The notes beneath the pieces are model-generated. The model was not told where the DNA came from, did no database searches, and saw nothing but the letters and a program-made list of their open reading frames with translations. Below are positions 44,589-54,547 of a stretch of 64,000 bases of DNA, piece after piece. Numbering within the stretch: position 1 is the stretch's first letter; each line of letters opens with the position of its first letter. The DNA lies in assembly GCF_021728395.1 (NCBI RefSeq), contig NZ_JAKKCM010000014.1, forward strand, positions 1 through 64,000. The letters run 5' to 3'. Made by a program: the position numbers and the translations under genes. Source of the DNA: Vibrio sp. J1-1. Lineage in GTDB: Bacteria > Pseudomonadota > Gammaproteobacteria > Enterobacterales > Vibrionaceae.

Positions 44589-46961
44589 ATGAAATTAAGC
44601 AGCAGAGTAATTTTGCTTGTAACACCTGTGATCTTATTAGGTGCGGTGGTATCGAGTTACATTATCTACAGCATCCAAAAAGTCACCCTCATCAAGCGGG
44701 AAGATAGCTATATTCAATTGCAAATGGAGAAACTTGCGGGACAATTCCGACAAGCTAATATTTTCCTTCATAGCTACGCTTATACGTTGGGTAAAAGTAA
44801 CGTTCTAAACGATTATTTAATTAATCACAATAACCCCTACCATGCGCGAGTGTTGTTTAACCGCTTAGAAGAAACAGCTAATGTATTAAGCCACGGTTAT
44901 CATGGCGATACCAACATGGCTATCCTCAATGGCAATAAAAAACTACTCTATTACACAGAAAATAATTTTTTTGAATCTTCAGGGTCTATTGATCCCAAAG
45001 TAAGGGAGTACATTTCAGACAGCTTTTCAAAACACGGCGATTATAGCCGTACGGGTTTTATTTATAACTCCAGTGGTCAAAGCATTCTTCTTCAATACGA
45101 TTTGATCGATAAACGCACGGGAGAACACCCGTTAAGCTTTGATCCTAGCAATGTGTTTTTTGTTATTGTGACCGTCTCTCTGGAAGCATTTAGTGATATT
45201 AAACACGAGATCGAATTTGACACCCATAGCGTCATTACTTTCTCTGATAAGCCGATATATCTCGACGTTCCTCTTGCTCAAACGATAGAGCTGCTGCCAA
45301 ACTTTTTTGCCATACTCTCTCCAGCAGAATATTTGATGTGGAATAAAGTCGACAAAGTGTGGCTGGAGTTGGCACTTTCATTTGGGATTGCTGCGTTTTG
45401 TACAATTACACTGATCGTACTGGTTCTATATCAAAATGTATTACGCCCTGTAGCTCGACTCGACAGACAACTCAAAGAACTCGAAGCAAATAAGAGAGAG
45501 AATATTGAAAAGTTGGATACTAATGACGAGATAGGAAGGCTTTCTTCACGCTTCTTCGATATGTATGAAGAGCTAAGTACCATCTACAAAAAAACAAAAC
45601 GTCTAGCAGAGACAGACCAGTTAACGCAACTCGCAAACCGTCGCCGATTCAATCAACTGGTTACTCAAGAACTCGCCTCAGCTTCTGAGTATTTATGGGT
45701 CATTTATGTTGACTTAGATAACTTTAAATATGTAAATGACAAGTATGGGCATGATTTGGGGGATTCGTTATTAAAAGTGTTTTCAACCCACATCAAGAAC
45801 GTGTGTCAAAAGTTCTCTAATCAATATAACAGCCCTTGTTTTGGTGCGCGTCTTTCCGGAGATGAATTCGCCATTCTGCTTAGCTCCAACGAATACGTGG
45901 AAAATCTTCCTGACTTACTCGCAACAGAATTGCTAAAACCTATCAATACTCTAAGCCATTCGTGGCCAAATACCTTCCCTGTCACTGCCAGTGTAGGCAT
46001 TGCACGTTACCCAGAAGACGGTGCAGACATTACAAAACTTCTGTCCAATGCAGATGCCGCAATGTACCAAGCTAAACGCGCTGGTAAAAACCAATACACC
46101 TATTACTCTGCCGAGTTGAATATAGAGTCACAAAGACGGTGCCAAATTGAACGAGCGTTAAGAAAGGCCGATGTAGAACAAGAGTTCCGATTAGTCTTTC
46201 AACCCTACTTGAGCCGTTACGACAATGAAATTGAAGGCTTAGAAGTATTACTACGTTGGGATGCGGAAGGTATAGGGCCAATACCTCCCACTGAGTTTAT
46301 CCCTATCGCTGAGCAAACAGGTCTGTTTGATAAGGTTGACCGTTGGGTGTTCTCCACTGCCGCAGCGCAATATCACCAATTGAGAGAAATTTTTGATAAA
46401 GACATTATTTTATCGATCAACCTATCCTCCGCAGAACTCAATTCTCTGGAAATGGCGGAGTATATCCATGCATATACAACGAAGTACGACGTTGAACCCA
46501 AATTTATTGAACTTGAAATCACAGAGACTTTTGCCTCTGACCAACGCGGAACAGCGCTGCTAGACGAACTTTCTAAACTTGGTTATCGATTGGCAATAGA
46601 CGACTTTGGTTCAGGTTATACGTCCCTTACCCAGCTTGTTCAATTCCCTGTGCAAAAAATTAAATTTGACCGCGAGTTTCTGCTCACACTGATGAGAACC
46701 AATAATGGGCATGTAATCAAGCCCATTATTGACCTGTGCCACGCCCAGAATAAAACCGTCACCGCAGAAGGTATTGAGCACGAAGTGATGCGCCAATGGC
46801 TATCAGAATATCAATGCGATTTTATGCAAGGCTATCTTTTTGGTAAGCCAATGAGTATCGAGGAATTGGAAACATGGTGGGAATCATCCAATCACATGAT
46901 CTTCAATCGACAGAAGCATACTCAGAATTTTGCAGGAGGGCTTTCCAAAATAGCCAAGTAA
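44589..46961 (+). CDS. Membrane GGDEF-EAL protein (c-di-GMP turnover)
   Basis: This 790-residue protein has membrane helices near 7-28 and 258-283 around a periplasmic sensor domain, then a HAMP-like linker (to about 340), a GGDEF domain and an EAL domain. The GGDEF signature reads SGDEF, a variant seen in active cyclases. The EAL signature reads EVL (EGLEVLLRW), but the metal and catalytic residues appear kept: NLSSAELN, ELEITETF, IDDFGSGYTSL, KFDREFL and AEGIEHE. It probably makes or degrades c-di-GMP in response to a periplasmic signal. Direction of activity cannot be told. No operon partner. Confidence 0.9.
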   Translation: MKLSSRVILLVTPVILLGAVVSSYIIYSIQKVTLIKREDSYIQLQMEKLAGQFRQANIFLHSYAYTLGKSNVLNDYLINHNNPYHARVLFNRLEETANVLSHGYHGDTNMAILNGNKKLLYYTENNFFESSGSIDPKVREYISDSFSKHGDYSRTGFIYNSSGQSILLQYDLIDKRTGEHPLSFDPSNVFFVIVTVSLEAFSDIKHEIEFDTHSVITFSDKPIYLDVPLAQTIELLPNFFAILSPAEYLMWNKVDKVWLELALSFGIAAFCTITLIVLVLYQNVLRPVARLDRQLKELEANKRENIEKLDTNDEIGRLSSRFFDMYEELSTIYKKTKRLAETDQLTQLANRRRFNQLVTQELASASEYLWVIYVDLDNFKYVNDKYGHDLGDSLLKVFSTHIKNVCQKFSNQYNSPCFGARLSGDEFAILLSSNEYVENLPDLLATELLKPINTLSHSWPNTFPVTASVGIARYPEDGADITKLLSNADAAMYQAKRAGKNQYTYYSAELNIESQRRCQIERALRKADVEQEFRLVFQPYLSRYDNEIEGLEVLLRWDAEGIGPIPPTEFIPIAEQTGLFDKVDRWVFSTAAAQYHQLREIFDKDIILSINLSSAELNSLEMAEYIHAYTTKYDVEPKFIELEITETFASDQRGTALLDELSKLGYRLAIDDFGSGYTSLTQLVQFPVQKIKFDREFLLTLMRTNNGHVIKPIIDLCHAQNKTVTAEGIEHEVMRQWLSEYQCDFMQGYLFGKPMSIEELETWWESSNHMIFNRQKHTQNFAGGLSKIAK

Positions 46962-46973
46962 AGCGGTATTGAA

Positions 46974-47162
46974 TTAACTTTGTTTTGTATTTAGCGCCTT
47001 ACCAACGCGGCTTTTTGACGAAACAGCAGGCATAAAAAATTCACAGGCATACCTCGTCGCTATGGTTGGCTGCCCCCAAGCGCCACATATATCTTTATTG
47101 TTTGCCTTCTCTCGAGTAAATTGCCGACATTGACCACATTTATTCATCATTTCATTCGCCAT
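46974..47162 (-). CDS. Small cysteine-containing protein, unknown
   Basis: This 62-residue protein has four cysteines as CGQC (near 9-12), C26 in DICGAWG and C40 in YACEFF, which could bind one metal ion. AGGG lies upstream of the ATG. It is convergent with the GGDEF-EAL gene, 12 bases apart. Function unknown. Confidence 0.65.
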   Translation of the reverse strand: MANEMMNKCGQCRQFTREKANNKDICGAWGQPTIATRYACEFFMPAVSSKSRVGKALNTKQS

Positions 47163-47390
47163 CTAGCAAACCCTAATGTATTGACGATCGTGACTAAACA
47201 TTTCTCTATGCTCTCCATTTGCTAGGAAAATTGGATAGGATAATCAGTTCATAAAAAATATAGCTGGAAAACTTGATATTTCACAACGTTTATATTCATC
47301 GCTTAATTTTTAAAATACACGCTTTAGTATGAGTCAGCTTTCGTTGATTAATTAATAGTAAATTTTTAATTAAATCTAATTTACTCAGAT

Positions 47391-47792
47391 TTAAAATGAA
47401 CTAAATGTATCTTTCATTCGTCTAAACTCTTTCAACGCGATTCTATCAACCTCTGTTGCTACCGGAGAGTTATTAGCCGTATACCAATCAATAGATTCCG
47501 CTTCATAACACTCTAAATCCCCTTCCCACTCAGTAACGATATAATAATGTATTAGCTGTAATTCGATCGTGGGATGGTAAAGAGAACATAGATATACAAA
47601 TGATCTTGGAGTGACATTCAACTCTTCTTTAAGTTCTCTGAATAATGTTTGCTTCTGGCTCTCAGTTGAATCCATATGCCCTCCTGGAATAGCAATAACT
47701 CCAGGATCTGTTTCTTTATCTTTTGCTCTTGTTTCCAACAGTATTTGTGAGTCTTTTACTAATATAAAGGAAACGCATTCGTGTACTATCAT
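47391..47792 (-). CDS. NUDIX hydrolase
   Basis: This 133-residue protein carries a complete Nudix box: GGHMDSTESQKQTLFRELKE followed by EL, fitting G-x5-E-x7-R-E-x2-E-E. Nudix enzymes cleave nucleoside diphosphates linked to other groups; the substrate is unknown. The gene and its flanks are noticeably AT-rich compared with neighbouring operons, consistent with acquisition, although not proof. It is isolated, with 228 and 461 bases of non-coding sequence on its sides. Confidence 0.85.
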   Translation of the reverse strand: MIVHECVSFILVKDSQILLETRAKDKETDPGVIAIPGGHMDSTESQKQTLFRELKEELNVTPRSFVYLCSLYHPTIELQLIHYYIVTEWEGDLECYEAESIDWYTANNSPVATEVDRIALKEFRRMKDTFSSF

Positions 47793-48253
47793 CCTAACCT
47801 CATGCTCATCGACACTCTATTCCAATCTATACTGTGCAAGTGTTTTCATTCAAGATTAAACCCAATGTTTTGTTACGACTCGGATCACAGAGTTAGATTT
47901 TTATTAGCAGTCGATAACTAGAAATAAACACATTGAAATTTCAAGAAATTTTTTAAAAACATTAATAATTATACATTGTTTTAAATCAGAAGAATTTGAT
48001 AAACGTTGCTACTCACCATTTTATTAATTATCAATTTAAGTTATTATTAAATCTAGAGTTTCTCTTAGTTTAAGGAAAAGCTCTAAATATCAAAAAGTTA
48101 GCATTTAAAGCTAGATATTAATAACACCCCAAAACGTAAGTGCTTAATGCATAAAGGTTAATATTGGGGAAATATAATTGATGTGCATGTAGTATTACTG
48201 AACGCATGAAGCATTCGGCAAATTTGTAACACCTAGAGTTTTATTTGATCAAA
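47793..48253 (+). other. AT-rich non-coding region
   Basis: These 461 bases between the Nudix gene and an L,D-transpeptidase-like gene are very AT-rich and contain no open frame I trust, no terminator and no clear repeat. Confidence 0.5.
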
Positions 48254-48901
48254 ATGAAAAAATCATTTTTATTGTTTATATGGACATTTTTCTCTGTTTC
48301 TCCTTTTGCTTTCGCCAAAGATTCGGACGGTAAAGCTCAATTAGAGAATCAGATTTCTCAACAACAAGTTAGAAAAGCATATAAAGACGCCAAACTAGAA
48401 GGCATTATCGACTTTAAGCTATTTAACGACGCCTATTTAGCTTACAAGAAGACCAAGAAGAGAAAGAAGCCAGTACTTACAATCATCGACTACAGCAAAC
48501 CTTCAACGGATAAGCGATTTTATGTTGTTGATTTAAACAAGAAGAAGCTGATCTACAATACCTATGTTTCACACGGTGTAAATAGTGGAAAGAAAACCGC
48601 AACGAAGTTTTCAAATATTGTGGATTCTAGGAAAACTTCTTTGGGTACTTTTTTAACCGATACCACCTATTACGGGTCTAATGGTTATTCTCTTCGCTTA
48701 GATGGCCTGACTTCTGGACTGAACGACAAAGCACGTGAACGCTACATCGTCGTGCACGGTGCCAAATATGCGAATCCTTCTTTTATTAAAAAGAACGGGT
48801 ATTTAGGACGCAGTTGGGGTTGTCCGGCACTACCAGACGACCTGTCTCGAGAAATCATCGACACGATTAAAGGCGGCAGTGTTATCTACGCAAGCGCATA
48901 A
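48254..48901 (+). CDS. L,D-transpeptidase-fold (YkuD_2-like) secreted protein
   Basis: This 215-residue protein has a signal peptide (MKKSFLLFIWTFFSVSPFAF, cleaved about residue 22). The catalytic region runs from LTIIDYSKPSTDKRFYVVDL to the end, with SHGVNSGKKTATKFSN and, near the C-terminus, IVVHGAKYANPSF and RSWGCPALP. The H and S-x-G-C pattern is the L,D-transpeptidase active site, so the enzyme may cross-link or trim peptidoglycan. The ATG at 48254 is preferred over an upstream TTG. It has its own terminator. Confidence 0.82.
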   Translation: MKKSFLLFIWTFFSVSPFAFAKDSDGKAQLENQISQQQVRKAYKDAKLEGIIDFKLFNDAYLAYKKTKKRKKPVLTIIDYSKPSTDKRFYVVDLNKKKLIYNTYVSHGVNSGKKTATKFSNIVDSRKTSLGTFLTDTTYYGSNGYSLRLDGLTSGLNDKARERYIVVHGAKYANPSFIKKNGYLGRSWGCPALPDDLSREIIDTIKGGSVIYASA

Positions 48902-48907
48902 TAAACG

Positions 48908-48932
48908 AAAGGGAGCTGTGGCTCCCTTTTAT
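48908..48932. terminator. Terminator after the L,D-transpeptidase-like gene
   Basis: AAAGGGAGC (48908-48916) and GCTCCCTTT (48921-48929) form a perfect 9-bp stem with a TGTG loop. It would also serve the leftward small frame at 48956. Confidence 0.85.
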
Positions 48933-48955
48933 CTTTCTAGTTAGCACTATCAACC

Positions 48956-49060
48956 CTATTTCTTTACTGTCGTCATTCCTTCTATTTCTTCACCTTGGGT
49001 TGTATTTTGAAACAATTCAAGCTTGAAATTCCAGTTACTCCGTGAGAAAAGCCTGTTCAT
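48956..49060 (-). CDS. Possible 34-residue small protein
   Basis: A minus-strand frame reads MNRLFSRSNWNFKLELFQNT, then TQGEEIEGMTTVKK. A full-strength GAGAGGA ribosome site lies with 7 bases of spacing before the ATG at 49060, and the shared terminator at 48908-48932 follows the stop. This combination is better than expected by chance, but the peptide has no recognised family and could be spurious. Confidence 0.35.
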   Translation of the reverse strand: MNRLFSRSNWNFKLELFQNTTQGEEIEGMTTVKK

Positions 49061-49190
49061 CCATCTTTCCTCTCGTTACTATACGAAGTCTTTCAGATAC
49101 TAAGGTTGAAAGCCGCGAGGTAAGGAACTCACCGGTGATGAATTGGTGTGTAGAATCGACAACAAATCATTGATGTATTAGGGTTAATTT

Positions 49191-49739
49191 TTGCGTTATC
49201 TACTTTGTACGTTTTGGCTAATTGCTTTGTCTCTGATCCCAGATTGCATGCTATCTGCCTACGCGCATGAATATGACAATAACCAAAAAAGCAGTACGTC
49301 AGATCATTTAGCGAAATGGACTCAACAGTCACTTTTAACACCAGATTTTGCTTTACCCCAACTCTCTTTAGAAGATGATACATCTTCGGTTTCCCATGAT
49401 TACTCTCAGCACCACAAAAGAGACTTATTGGCACTCGTCTCATGCCGTCGCACTTCTCTGCATGATGATCTACAAAGTTTACGCTTCGAACCCGACTATC
49501 AATTACTCATCGCTTTTTTATCGCCGCCTTTGATTTCTCTCGCTCAGTTGACAACCCCATTACCTCGAGATACTTACGGTAAACTTAGAAACCAACGCTT
49601 GCTTTATCATCTTCTTGGAAGAAAGGAAGCGAACTTACTCTATGTATTTAAACATGGCCGTGAATACTTGACGAAAGAAAAACAAAGAAATCAAGAAAGC
49701 GTGTCAACAAGTGACATGGATACTCTTATATTTACCTGA
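49191..49739 (+). CDS. Secreted protein of unknown function
   Basis: This 182-residue protein starts at TTG (AGGG seven bases upstream) with signal peptide MRYLLCTFWLIALSLIPDCM cleaved after LSAYA. The mature part is polar, with HEYDNNQKSS and a later leucine-rich LRFEPDYQLLIAFLSPPLISL segment. No family recognised. The next small secreted protein gene starts 20 bases later, so the two are probably co-transcribed. Confidence 0.6.
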   Translation: MRYLLCTFWLIALSLIPDCMLSAYAHEYDNNQKSSTSDHLAKWTQQSLLTPDFALPQLSLEDDTSSVSHDYSQHHKRDLLALVSCRRTSLHDDLQSLRFEPDYQLLIAFLSPPLISLAQLTTPLPRDTYGKLRNQRLLYHLLGRKEANLLYVFKHGREYLTKEKQRNQESVSTSDMDTLIFT

Positions 49740-49759
49740 ATCCATTCGAGGCCCAGATT

Positions 49760-50083
49760 ATGACCAGATTCGTAATTCCAACTAGCTTAACTTTATTACT
49801 TACTGCATTCTCTAATGTCGTTTACGCCGACGTAAATATTGAACAAATGAGCAACGAAGCCCTTTTGGAATGCGCCAATGTTTCGAACGTTCAGAGTGCC
49901 GTGCCAGAACATCGAGCCTCTTTTAGAAACTATTTAATGTCCGTGCGAAATTATAGTTTTAGCAAGCTTTCTTCCGCAGAACTGGAGTTTAAAGCAAAGA
50001 ACAAAAACACGACAGATGTGTTGGTAGTGTATCAGAGCCAGTGCCGGGAGCTTGGTGAACATCTCTACAGCATTGGGTACTGA
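49760..50083 (+). CDS. Small secreted protein of unknown function
   Basis: This 107-residue protein has a signal peptide (MTRFVIPTSLTLLLTAFSNV, cleaved near VYA). The mature part has two cysteines (C37 and C97 of the precursor) that could form a disulfide. GAGG precedes the ATG by 9 bases. It appears co-transcribed with the upstream secreted protein and ends at a terminator. No family recognised. Confidence 0.65.
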   Translation: MTRFVIPTSLTLLLTAFSNVVYADVNIEQMSNEALLECANVSNVQSAVPEHRASFRNYLMSVRNYSFSKLSSAELEFKAKNKNTTDVLVVYQSQCRELGEHLYSIGY

Positions 50084-50109
50084 TTCGAGTTAACGTCCTA
50101 CGACAAATG

Positions 50110-50136
50110 AAAAAGGCGCACACATTGCGCCTTTTT
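50110..50136. terminator. Bidirectional terminator
   Basis: AAAAAGGCGCA (50110-50120) and TGCGCCTTTTT (50126-50136) make a perfect 11-bp stem with a 5-base loop between convergent genes. Confidence 0.9.
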
Positions 50137-50157
50137 CAGTATCAACCATAAATCTCA

Positions 50158-50676
50158 CTACTTAGCGCCATAAGGGAAGTTTTCAAACATCTTCGCGATC
50201 TCTTCTGCAATTAACTGCTCTCTTTTCTCACTATCCATTGACGCCGTTAATTTACGGCTGGATACCCCTTTCCAAATGACTTGGTTTGCTTTGATGTCCA
50301 CTAATTCGATAACTAAATTACCATATTTACGCTCTCTGTATCGCTCCGGGCTGGAAGTAACAACACCAAATCGATTCCATCCGTAACCGAAGCTCACATT
50401 CGATCCAGAAGAGACAAATTCCGTGTTCTCGACAATATCATGATGGGCATAAATATCACCACCACTCGAGACTTGTGTAAGACCATTTGCTAGTAATTGA
50501 GAGGCAATACTCTGCTCAATACGCCTCGCATCGATGCTTGCTGGCGCACCATTCAGCTCTCCGAAGTCGAATGTTTTATACGATGAAAAGTCTGCCTGCT
50601 TGTCGACATCCGTTGTTACTGTAGTGCATGCGACCATAAACAGCCCCATGACTCCTAACATAAACCCTTTCCACAT
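50158..50676 (-). CDS. DUF4136 lipoprotein
   Basis: This 172-residue lipoprotein has leader MWKGFMLGVMGLFMVACTTV with lipobox V-A-C at residue 17. The mature part fits DUF4136: DKQADFSSYKTFDF near the start, IEQSIASQLLANGLTQV in the middle and VIELVDIKANQVIWKGVSSR late. AGAGGAG precedes the ATG. The family is found in outer membranes of many bacteria; function unknown. Confidence 0.82.
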   Translation of the reverse strand: MWKGFMLGVMGLFMVACTTVTTDVDKQADFSSYKTFDFGELNGAPASIDARRIEQSIASQLLANGLTQVSSGGDIYAHHDIVENTEFVSSGSNVSFGYGWNRFGVVTSSPERYRERKYGNLVIELVDIKANQVIWKGVSSRKLTASMDSEKREQLIAEEIAKMFENFPYGAK

Positions 50677-51153
<477 letters not shown>

Positions 51154-51338
51154 AGCTTCCTTGCTTAAATTTCACACTCTTTCGTACACATTCCCGATAA
51201 AGCCTTTGATTTGTTATTCGAATGACATCATCTCAACCATGTCAAGATTTTTACTAATTTAGTATTTCTCGGATTAAAATTGGTAAGGAAAACTCCTCTT
51301 TCCAGCGACCAGTTTTTGGAAAGTGATACACTAAACAA

Positions 51339-52901
51339 TTATTTTAAGCCGAGACGTTTCATTAGCCGGTGTAGATTACTCGGATTAACTTTCAACTGCT
51401 TAGCGGTAACACTCAGGTTCTTATCATTTTCCAGATAGGCACTCTGTACAAACTGAGCCTGAAATAGATCAATAGCCTCTTTTAAACCCTGATGTTTATA
51501 TTCAGCCACAACATTTTCTGACATAGCGCCATCTTCTGGCTTGTATTCAGCAGCCTGTATGCCAGCCACCTCTGAGGAAAAGTTAAAATGTTGAGGAAGC
51601 AGCGTTATCTGCTCAGACGAAGTATCCGACTTTGCTATCACTGACGCCCTATTTATTGCATGCTCAAGTTCACGGACATTACCGGGCCAAGAATAGCTTT
51701 GGATAACGCTAAGGGTTGCAGCATCCAAGCTGATATTCGCCACACCCAACTTATGAGCACATCGCTCAGCAAAAAAGCCAGCAAGCAATACAATATCTTT
51801 ATCACGCTCACGCAAGGGAGGAACAAATACCGGGAAAACACTCAGTCGATGATATAGATCTGCCCTAAAATTACCTTGCTTAACCTCGTCATGCATTACT
51901 CGGTTCGTGGCAGCAATAATACGTACATTAACCTTAATGTTTCTATCATCACCTACCCGCTGTATATCCCCATACTGAAGTGCACGCAGCAGTTTTGCCT
52001 GAAGAGGAAGGGACAGCTCACCGATTTCATCCAAAAACAAGGTACCATTATCCGCTAACTCAAACTTACCTTTTCGATTGCTAATTGCACCAGTAAAAGC
52101 CCCTTTTACATGCCCAAACAACTCACTCTCAGCGACAGACTCTGGAAGCGCGGCACAGTTCAAGTAAACCAGAGCGTTTTCAGAGCGACTAGACTGGCTA
52201 TGAAGCGCATTTGCTACCAACTCTTTACCTACCCCTGTTTCACCCATAACAAGCACGGAAAGATCGGTATTTGCCACAGCATCAATCTGTGATTTTAGCT
52301 CTAACATTGGCGGCGACTGCCCAATTATTTCTCCCTGTTGACTCAATTTACGAGAACGTCGTGGGGAGTGAGCTTCAACCCCCGCCGTTCTTTCTAATTG
52401 CTCCATTAGCAAGGCCGTGTTCAGACTGCTGGCAGCCAACGCACTGACAACCCGCAAGTCATCATTTTTGAAATTTTCAAATTGAGTCGGATCAAATGCA
52501 TCTATCGTGACCGCTCCTATCAGACGATCATCCAGCATCAATGGCAGCCCTATACAGGAATGAACCTTGAGCTCTTCTTCATGGTTTGGGATCAGGCCAT
52601 CATAGGGATCGGGAAGATCACTGTTCGAAGGAAAACGCACGATATCTCCCGCTCTTGCAATGGCCTCAAGACGAGGATGCTTTTGAACATCAAACCTACG
52701 ACCCAGTACATCTTCACTTAGCCCATTAATCGCGAGAGGAACAAACTGCTGATTACGAAAAAGTAATAAAGCTGATGCATCGCATCTTAGTGTGTGTCTG
52801 ATAGTCGAAAGTAATCTGTCAAACCTGTCCTGATCGGAAATACCAGAGGTAATATCCAACGCCACCTGTATCCACTCTTTTCCAACCTGATCCATAACCA
52901 T
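51339..52901 (-). CDS. norR: NO-responsive sigma-54 activator NorR
   Basis: From the ATG at 52901 this is 520 residues. The N-terminal GAF domain (about 20-170), which senses nitric oxide through an iron in NorR, is followed by an AAA+ domain with Walker A GETGVGKE, the sigma-54 contact loop GAFTGA, Walker B FLDEIGEL and a C-terminal Fis-type helix-turn-helix ([20 protein letters not shown]). The frame is open to 52925, but that ATG lies inside a NorR-type DNA site, so the start is 52901 or 52895. It diverges from norVW. Confidence 0.93.
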   Translation of the reverse strand: MVMDQVGKEWIQVALDITSGISDQDRFDRLLSTIRHTLRCDASALLLFRNQQFVPLAINGLSEDVLGRRFDVQKHPRLEAIARAGDIVRFPSNSDLPDPYDGLIPNHEEELKVHSCIGLPLMLDDRLIGAVTIDAFDPTQFENFKNDDLRVVSALAASSLNTALLMEQLERTAGVEAHSPRRSRKLSQQGEIIGQSPPMLELKSQIDAVANTDLSVLVMGETGVGKELVANALHSQSSRSENALVYLNCAALPESVAESELFGHVKGAFTGAISNRKGKFELADNGTLFLDEIGELSLPLQAKLLRALQYGDIQRVGDDRNIKVNVRIIAATNRVMHDEVKQGNFRADLYHRLSVFPVFVPPLRERDKDIVLLAGFFAERCAHKLGVANISLDAATLSVIQSYSWPGNVRELEHAINRASVIAKSDTSSEQITLLPQHFNFSSEVAGIQAAEYKPEDGAMSENVVAEYKHQGLKEAIDLFQAQFVQSAYLENDKNLSVTAKQLKVNPSNLHRLMKRLGLK

Positions 52902-52918
52902 GCGTCTAACCCCAATCT

Positions 52919-52978
52919 TTATCAATATGACAATGAACTTATCATAAAGACAAAACTATTTCCTTGTCAAAATGACAA
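52919..52978. promoter_or_regulatory. Three NorR-type enhancer sites
   Basis: Three 15-bp sites fit TT(A/G)TC-N5-GACAA: 52919-52933, 52939-52953 and 52964-52978. The last is a perfect palindrome and the others each miss one position. They contain or closely approach the NorR core GT-N7-AC. Centres are 20 and 25 bases apart and lie about 65-110 bases before the sigma-54 promoter, as in E. coli norVW. Confidence 0.8.
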
Positions 52979-53029
52979 CAAAAAAGAACAAGTTAATATA
53001 TGTTATTGATAATTAATAAATAAAAAACA

Positions 53030-53044
53030 TGGCACGCAACATGC
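53030..53044 (+). promoter_or_regulatory. Sigma-54 promoter of norVW
   Basis: TGGCACGCAACATGC keeps the -24 GG and -12 GC with the correct spacing and matches the consensus TGGCACG-N4-TTGC at all but one fixed position. The start codon of norV is 46 bases downstream. Confidence 0.85.
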
Positions 53045-53089
53045 TCTTATAAGAGAAAGTAATACTACTATTTGAAGGTAAGAGTAAAA

Positions 53090-54547
53090 ATGACTATTCA
53101 TGTAAAAAATAATATTCACTGGGTTGGCCAACGTGACTGGGAAGTTCAGGACTTCCACGGTACAGAATACAAAATGACAAAAGGGACTAGCTACAACAGT
53201 TACCTTATCCGTGAAGAGAAAACGGTATTGATCGATACAGTAGACCACCGTTTCAGTCATCAATTTCTTCAGAATCTGGAGATGGAAATAGATTTGAACG
53301 ATATCGATTTTATCGTTGTAAACCATGCTGAAGAAGATCACTCTGGCGCTCTGTCTGCCCTCATGGATAAAATTCCCGGCACACCAATCTATTGTACCGA
53401 AGCGGCTATCGACTCTATTGTTGGTCACCATCACCATCCTGAGTGGAATTTCAGAACCGTTAAAACCGGCGATAGCATAGATATCGGTAATGATAAGCAA
53501 CTTATTTTTATTGAAGCCCCAATGCTACACTGGCCTGATAGTATGATGACGTATCTGACAGGTGATGCGGTTCTGTTCAGTAATGATGCTTTTGGTCAAC
53601 ACTATTGCGACGAACATTTGTTTAACGACGAAGTCGATCAAAACGAGTTGATGGATCAGTGTCTTCGTTACTACTCCAATATCCTGACGCCCTTCAGCAG
53701 TTTAGTCATAGCTAAGATTAAAGAGGTTCTCAGCTTTAACGTTCCAGTAGATATGATCGCAACCTCTCACGGCATTGTATGGCGTGATAATCCAACGCAG
53801 ATTGTGCACCAATACCTTGAGTGGGCAGATAACTACCAAGAAGACCGAATCACTATTTTATACGATTCCATGTCTAATAACACGCGCATGATGGCCGATG
53901 CCATTGCTCAGGGGTTTCATGATGTTGACCCGAAGGTAGCCGTTAAAGTATTCAACGTTTCTAAACACGATAAAAATGAAATTCTGGCGAATGTATTCCG
54001 TTCTAAAGGCATATTTGTAGGCTCATCAACAATGAATAATGTAATGATGCCAAAGGTCGCTGGTATGCTTGAAGAGATCACCGGTCTAAGGTTCAAAAAT
54101 AAAAAAGCGGCGGCATTTGGCAGCTATGGCTGGAATGGTGGAGCCGTTGATCGTATTCACGCTCGATTAACCGACGCAGGATTTGAAACAGCATTAAGCC
54201 TGAAAGCCAAGTGGCGTCCGGATGGTAAAGCAATGCGAGAGTGTCGAGAGCATGGTCGCCAAATTGCTAAACTGTGGACACTCAACAGCGAAAGACAAGT
54301 AAAAGTAGAGCCTGCTCCCGCTGAAATTACAGGGGCTTCTGCCAACAATGCTCATCCATCAGATTGTCAGTGCATGATCTGCACAGTGTGTAACTGGGTT
54401 TACGACCCTGCTATCGGTGAACAAAACCAAGGCGTAGAACCAGGCACAGTTTGGGACGAGGTTCCGGACTACTTCCTTTGCCCAGAATGCAACTTGGGTA
54501 AAGAAGTCTTCGTTGAACACGCAAAAGAAAGTCAGGAGGCCGCTTGA
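53090..54547 (+). CDS. norV: Anaerobic nitric oxide reductase flavorubredoxin
   Basis: From the ATG at 53090 this is 485 residues. It reduces NO to N2O at a di-iron site in the cytosol. The metallo-beta-lactamase domain has H79-A-E81-E-D83-H84, the di-iron ligands, plus later H residues in MLHWPDSM and [14 protein letters not shown] flavodoxin domain follows with [20 protein letters not shown] for FMN. The C-terminal rubredoxin has [10 protein letters not shown] and [10 protein letters not shown]. The upstream TTG extension is unlikely. Its stop shares a base with the norW start. Confidence 0.96.
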   Translation: MTIHVKNNIHWVGQRDWEVQDFHGTEYKMTKGTSYNSYLIREEKTVLIDTVDHRFSHQFLQNLEMEIDLNDIDFIVVNHAEEDHSGALSALMDKIPGTPIYCTEAAIDSIVGHHHHPEWNFRTVKTGDSIDIGNDKQLIFIEAPMLHWPDSMMTYLTGDAVLFSNDAFGQHYCDEHLFNDEVDQNELMDQCLRYYSNILTPFSSLVIAKIKEVLSFNVPVDMIATSHGIVWRDNPTQIVHQYLEWADNYQEDRITILYDSMSNNTRMMADAIAQGFHDVDPKVAVKVFNVSKHDKNEILANVFRSKGIFVGSSTMNNVMMPKVAGMLEEITGLRFKNKKAAAFGSYGWNGGAVDRIHARLTDAGFETALSLKAKWRPDGKAMRECREHGRQIAKLWTLNSERQVKVEPAPAEITGASANNAHPSDCQCMICTVCNWVYDPAIGEQNQGVEPGTVWDEVPDYFLCPECNLGKEVFVEHAKESQEAA

